A stretch of 64,000 nucleotides of DNA from Archilochus colubris (taxonomy: Eukaryota > Chordata > Aves > Apodiformes > Trochilidae): positions 62,129,810 to 62,193,809 of the forward strand of contig CM041083.1 of the NCBI GenBank assembly GCA_023079485.1. Reading direction: 5' to 3'. Of this stretch, positions 60,965-64,000 are shown piece after piece. The translations under genes and the position numbers were made by a program. The notes under the pieces are model-generated. The model saw only the letters and a list, made by a program, of their open reading frames with translations, was not told the DNA's origin and ran no database searches. Within the stretch, counting starts at the first letter, position 1; each line of letters starts with the position of its first letter.

Positions 60965-61455
60965 AAATACTTGACTGGCTGTTGTGTGAGGCGGGCAACC
61001 ACTTCCCTATCAAAAAGGGATGAGGGAAAGGCTGTGGATGTTTTTTACCTAGACTTTAGTAAAGCCTTTGACACCATTTCCTGTAGTGAATTGAGGCAAC
61101 CAGGTGCCACTAATTGCCAGGGAGTGAGCATGAGCTTGTGTCAAGCCCACCTGTGCCTGATTAGGGTGGGCCCCCACTGCGCATGAGCAGGACCAGGGGG
61201 CCAATAAAAGGTGAGTCCTGAGACACAAACTCAGCTCAGTCCTGAAACTCACAATCTCGGCATGCTTGGCTTAACTGCTGCTTTCAGCAGTGCACTACCT
61301 TTAATTTCCCACAACATTCTTCTGGAGAAACACTGCTCAGGGCTTGGGTGGCCATGTGCTTCACTGGGTAATACATTGGCTGGATGGCTGATCCTGAAGA
61401 GCTGTGGTGAGTGGAATATAATCCAGTTTGCACAAGTGGTGTTCCCCAGGGTTCT
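60965..61455 (+). mobile_element. CR1 LINE reverse-transcriptase fragment, interrupted
   Basis: The first part encodes DEGKAVDVFYLDFSKAFDTI, containing the reverse-transcriptase motif A. After a 222-bp insertion the same frame logic resumes with SHNILLEKH, then LAGWLILKSCGEWN and a degraded SGVPQG-like end (GTGGTGTTCCCCAGGGTTCT, 61436-61455). Unlike the other copies it comes from the middle of the element and lacks the CR1 3' end. Confidence 0.88.
61082..61303. mobile_element. 222-bp insertion nested in CR1, solo-LTR-like
   Basis: It is flanked by ATTTCC at 61076-61081 and again at 61304-61309. Removing the insert and one repeat restores the CR1 reading ...FDTISHNILLEK. The insert begins TG (TGTAGTGAATTG) and ends TA, which could be a mutated CA. 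It contains CCAATAAAAGG (about 61200), usable as a TATA-like or poly(A) signal, and a CACTGCGCATGAGC word. Size, TG start, 6-bp duplication and central AATAAA fit a short solo LTR of an endogenous retrovirus or related element. No coding part is present. Family and strand are not determined. Confidence 0.6.
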
Positions 61456-64000
61456 ATGAAGAGAAAACACGTTTTGCAAGAGCAAGTCTCCCTAGGTTTT
61501 CATCCTGATTCCAGGAGGTACAGCCATCCCTTAGTCCCCCTTAGAAACTCCGGCTGCGGGGACAAGAGAAGCTGTCAGGACTAAGAGGCAGGAGTTTTGG
61601 TTCAGTATAAGTTTAGCTTCTTTTGGTCTCACCAATGGCAGGGGATGAAGAGGGGTGTTAGAATAAAGGAGACCTCCTTGCTGTGTAGCTACACAAAGTT
61701 AATCTCCTCCCCTCTCCACTTGTCCCTGCTCATTACAAGCCCAAATAGCTCATAAACCATACCAGAAAATGTATGGTGGAAGACATCTGAAGTGCCAGCA
61801 ATAGATTTCCAATAGTAGTCAGAAACTATCAGTTCAACTAAGCATCATCTTTGTTGTTTTTAAAAAGGCATGGAATTAATTTCAAATTAACAGGGATGTT
61901 AGCCCAAATACTGTGCTCCTGTACTTCAGATAGCTGTGAACTCTTGCATTAACTCTTCTTAGCTTGTTTTTTCTGCTCAATGAGCTCACCTGAATTAAGT
62001 TTACCTACTTGCACACATACAGTTTTTGAATTTTCATTATCCAATGAGATAAATAGGATGTGCTCTGAGTCAGGCTATAATATGAACCAACCAGCCTGGA
62101 ATTAATGTGGCTATTGGCTTGCCTGAAATCTAAACTTTTTGCAGATGGTCTGTGGTTCCTGACTGTATAAATAGAATGAAGCTGGCTGACAGTGGGTGTG
62201 GTGCATGGATATTCCCCTTTTCCCGTATAAAATGACTTTCAGAAAATGCCTAACAGAGTAGAACCATCACCTTGCAACTCTACCTAGCATCCATATTCTT
62301 AAATCTGTAGAAAAGTTTTCCATTCATGGGAACAGGAACAGAGGAGAACTAGCCAAAACTTGCAGGCCAGAGAAGCTATTTAATTCATCCTGTGCACGGA
62401 CTTTGTTAGAAGAGAATTTCAGATGTCAGCAGGAATTTGTGCTAGACAGGGGTGGTGTGAGTAGCTGTGATCAGTGAGGAATAGGATAGCTGCTCTGGGC
62501 TTAGTCATTTGTGTTTATCTGGCACAATGCTGAGAAGTGAGGAATGAACTAGCTGATCTTCAGTTCAAATGTGTGTTCTAAGTAGTGCAAATGCAAGATG
62601 ATCCACCATGGCTTACTGAGGTCAGTGGAAGTTCCTAAAAACTATGAGTTTAGACAAGCATTCCATGAGCACTGTAGTCTGCTCTCCTATTAGTTTGTGC
62701 ACAGAAAAGAAGCAACTCTCTTTTTGGGAAAATGATGAAGTGACTGTTGTTGTTGCTTTCAACACACAACATTTAATAAGCCATTTCCACTCCTATGCAT
62801 TAAGGGTTTGCTTCTAGGTGACCTCAGCATTTTAAGTACAAATGCTTATCTCTGTGAAGGACCAAGCTTGTGCTAATGAACATAACCAAAGGGCTTGTGT
62901 TCATCTCTTTGGTTAAGACAGCCTAGAAGAGAGTAGCAGCAACACACAGGAGACTGACTGTGACAACTGCCAGGCTGTTGATTCTGGGTAGAGTTGTGAT
63001 TGTGGTTTGCCTTATCACTAAGTGCAGGATGGCCTGGATAGATCCCACCCAGCCCAGTATCACAGATTATGCTTCAGAGCCAATGAGAGACCCCATTCTC
63101 CATGGCAGAGGAGGACCTAGCAGCACAAGGAAATAACATAGGCAATACCCTTTTTCTCCCCTCCACAGCCCACTCCAGGCTGTAGTTACCAGAAGCACTT
63201 TGCCAGCTACAGTCTGTATGCATTGGTCTTTTACTCACACTTGGCCTGTAGACAAATGAAGCTTTCCTTTGACACTGGAAGTTAAATTTGTTTGCAATGG
63301 GACCAGGTCCTGCAAGCATCCAAAGTGCCAGGAAGTTTTCGTCAAAAAATGATGTAGCAAGTTTTCTGTAAACCTAATAATGCCTTATCTGGTCATGCTG
63401 TCATCCAAGCTGGCCATGTTCCTACTGATGTCCTAGGCTGAGCTACTGAGCAAGGTCCCTCCTCAGAGAGTTTCCTGGGGTGCTGCTCTGTCCCTTGGAC
63501 CTTGCTCCTTTCAGGTTTCATAAGCAGAGGGATTATTTTGTGCTGAGAATAAAGGTTAGGAAGGAAAGGAGAAGGACACAGCAACAGGATGGGGGAGGAA
63601 GGAGCCCAAAGTTCATTGAAATGGTTCTCAGAAGGCCGTGTTTTCATAGAAAAACCTCTCCAACTCCCTCCCCCCTCCCCTTCCAAAGTATTGCTTCAGG
63701 GAGGATAGCAGGAAGGCTTGCACTCCTTTCACTCCTCCCAAATCTTTCACTCCTCTCCAAAGAGACTTTAGAGGCCTTCTGCCTCTGGCTTAGGCAATTA
63801 ATCAGGTAAGGAAAAACTACTAAGGACTCCAGGCACAATACACACTGTAATATCTTAATCAATTTCCCCCTCTTTCAAAAATGGTATTTGCCTTCAAGGG
63901 CCTGTATTATTTTTTCCTTGTTTTAGCTGTAGTGACACAGGAGCCATGGATAAGGAGCTGGGAGATGGTGGTAGCAGCTCTGTTTGTGTCTGTATGGCTC
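61456..64000. other. Intergenic sequence to the window end, no gene seen
   Basis: About 2.5 kb of unique AT-rich sequence. Open frames near 63400-63860 are low-complexity (S/L/P-rich) and show no domain. No exon of a neighbouring gene is recognised. Confidence 0.7.

Noticed and set aside
63393..63862. Open frames of 97-109 codons near the window end
   Set aside because: Low-complexity Ser/Leu/Pro-rich products with no domain and no splice context. Not supported as exons of the next gene.

Overview
This window is vertebrate nuclear DNA, almost certainly from a bird. It is AT-rich with long introns. All recognisable retrotransposon copies are CR1 LINEs of the avian type, with 3' ends carrying the ATTCTATGAT motif. 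It holds the 3' three-quarters of one large plus-strand gene, followed by about 6.6 kb of apparently gene-free DNA. The gene is identified as DENND5B (DENN domain-containing 5B) rather than its paralogue DENND5A, because the protein agrees with remembered DENND5B at the diagnostic stretches [33 protein letters not shown] and the C-terminus [11 protein letters not shown].

Nineteen coding exons were placed by hand. All 18 introns have GT-AG ends. The spliced coding sequence in the window adds up to 3303 nt (1100 residues plus TAG) with no frame break. DENND5B proteins are about 1270 residues long, so only about 170 N-terminal residues and the promoter lie upstream of base 1. In order, the exons encode the end of the u-DENN and the c-DENN region (exons 1-2), the d-DENN region (exons 3-4), a linker (exons 5-7), RUN1 (exons 8-12), PLAT (exons 12-15) and RUN2 (exons 16-19). 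The family acts as Rab guanine-nucleotide exchange factors and Rab6/Rab39 partners in membrane traffic. The 3' UTR runs from 53619 to about 57370 and ends at an AATAAA with a GT-rich downstream element.

The introns hold four clear CR1 copies (1.3-1.9 kb, 13.3-13.8 kb, 44.75-45.4 kb and an antisense one at 52.6-53.0 kb), microsatellites, homopolymer tracts and A/C-rich low-complexity patches. Four intronic or 3'-flank items go beyond routine annotation. A 111-nt in-frame cassette exon candidate lies in intron 6 (32197-32307). A 45-nt in-frame microexon candidate lies in intron 14 (48938-48982), inside the PLAT coding region. A dense CpG island lies about 200 bp upstream of exon 13 (45421-45765) and is a possible internal promoter. 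A 222-bp insertion flanked by ATTTCC repeats splits a CR1 reverse-transcriptase fragment downstream of the gene (61082-61303), and resembles a small solo LTR.

From 57.4 to 64 kb I find only CR1 fragments and unremarkable sequence, with no exon of a neighbouring gene. No tRNA, rRNA or CRISPR features were seen, as expected for this kind of locus. Exon numbers below are counted within this window. Residue numbers refer to the partial protein starting at base 1.
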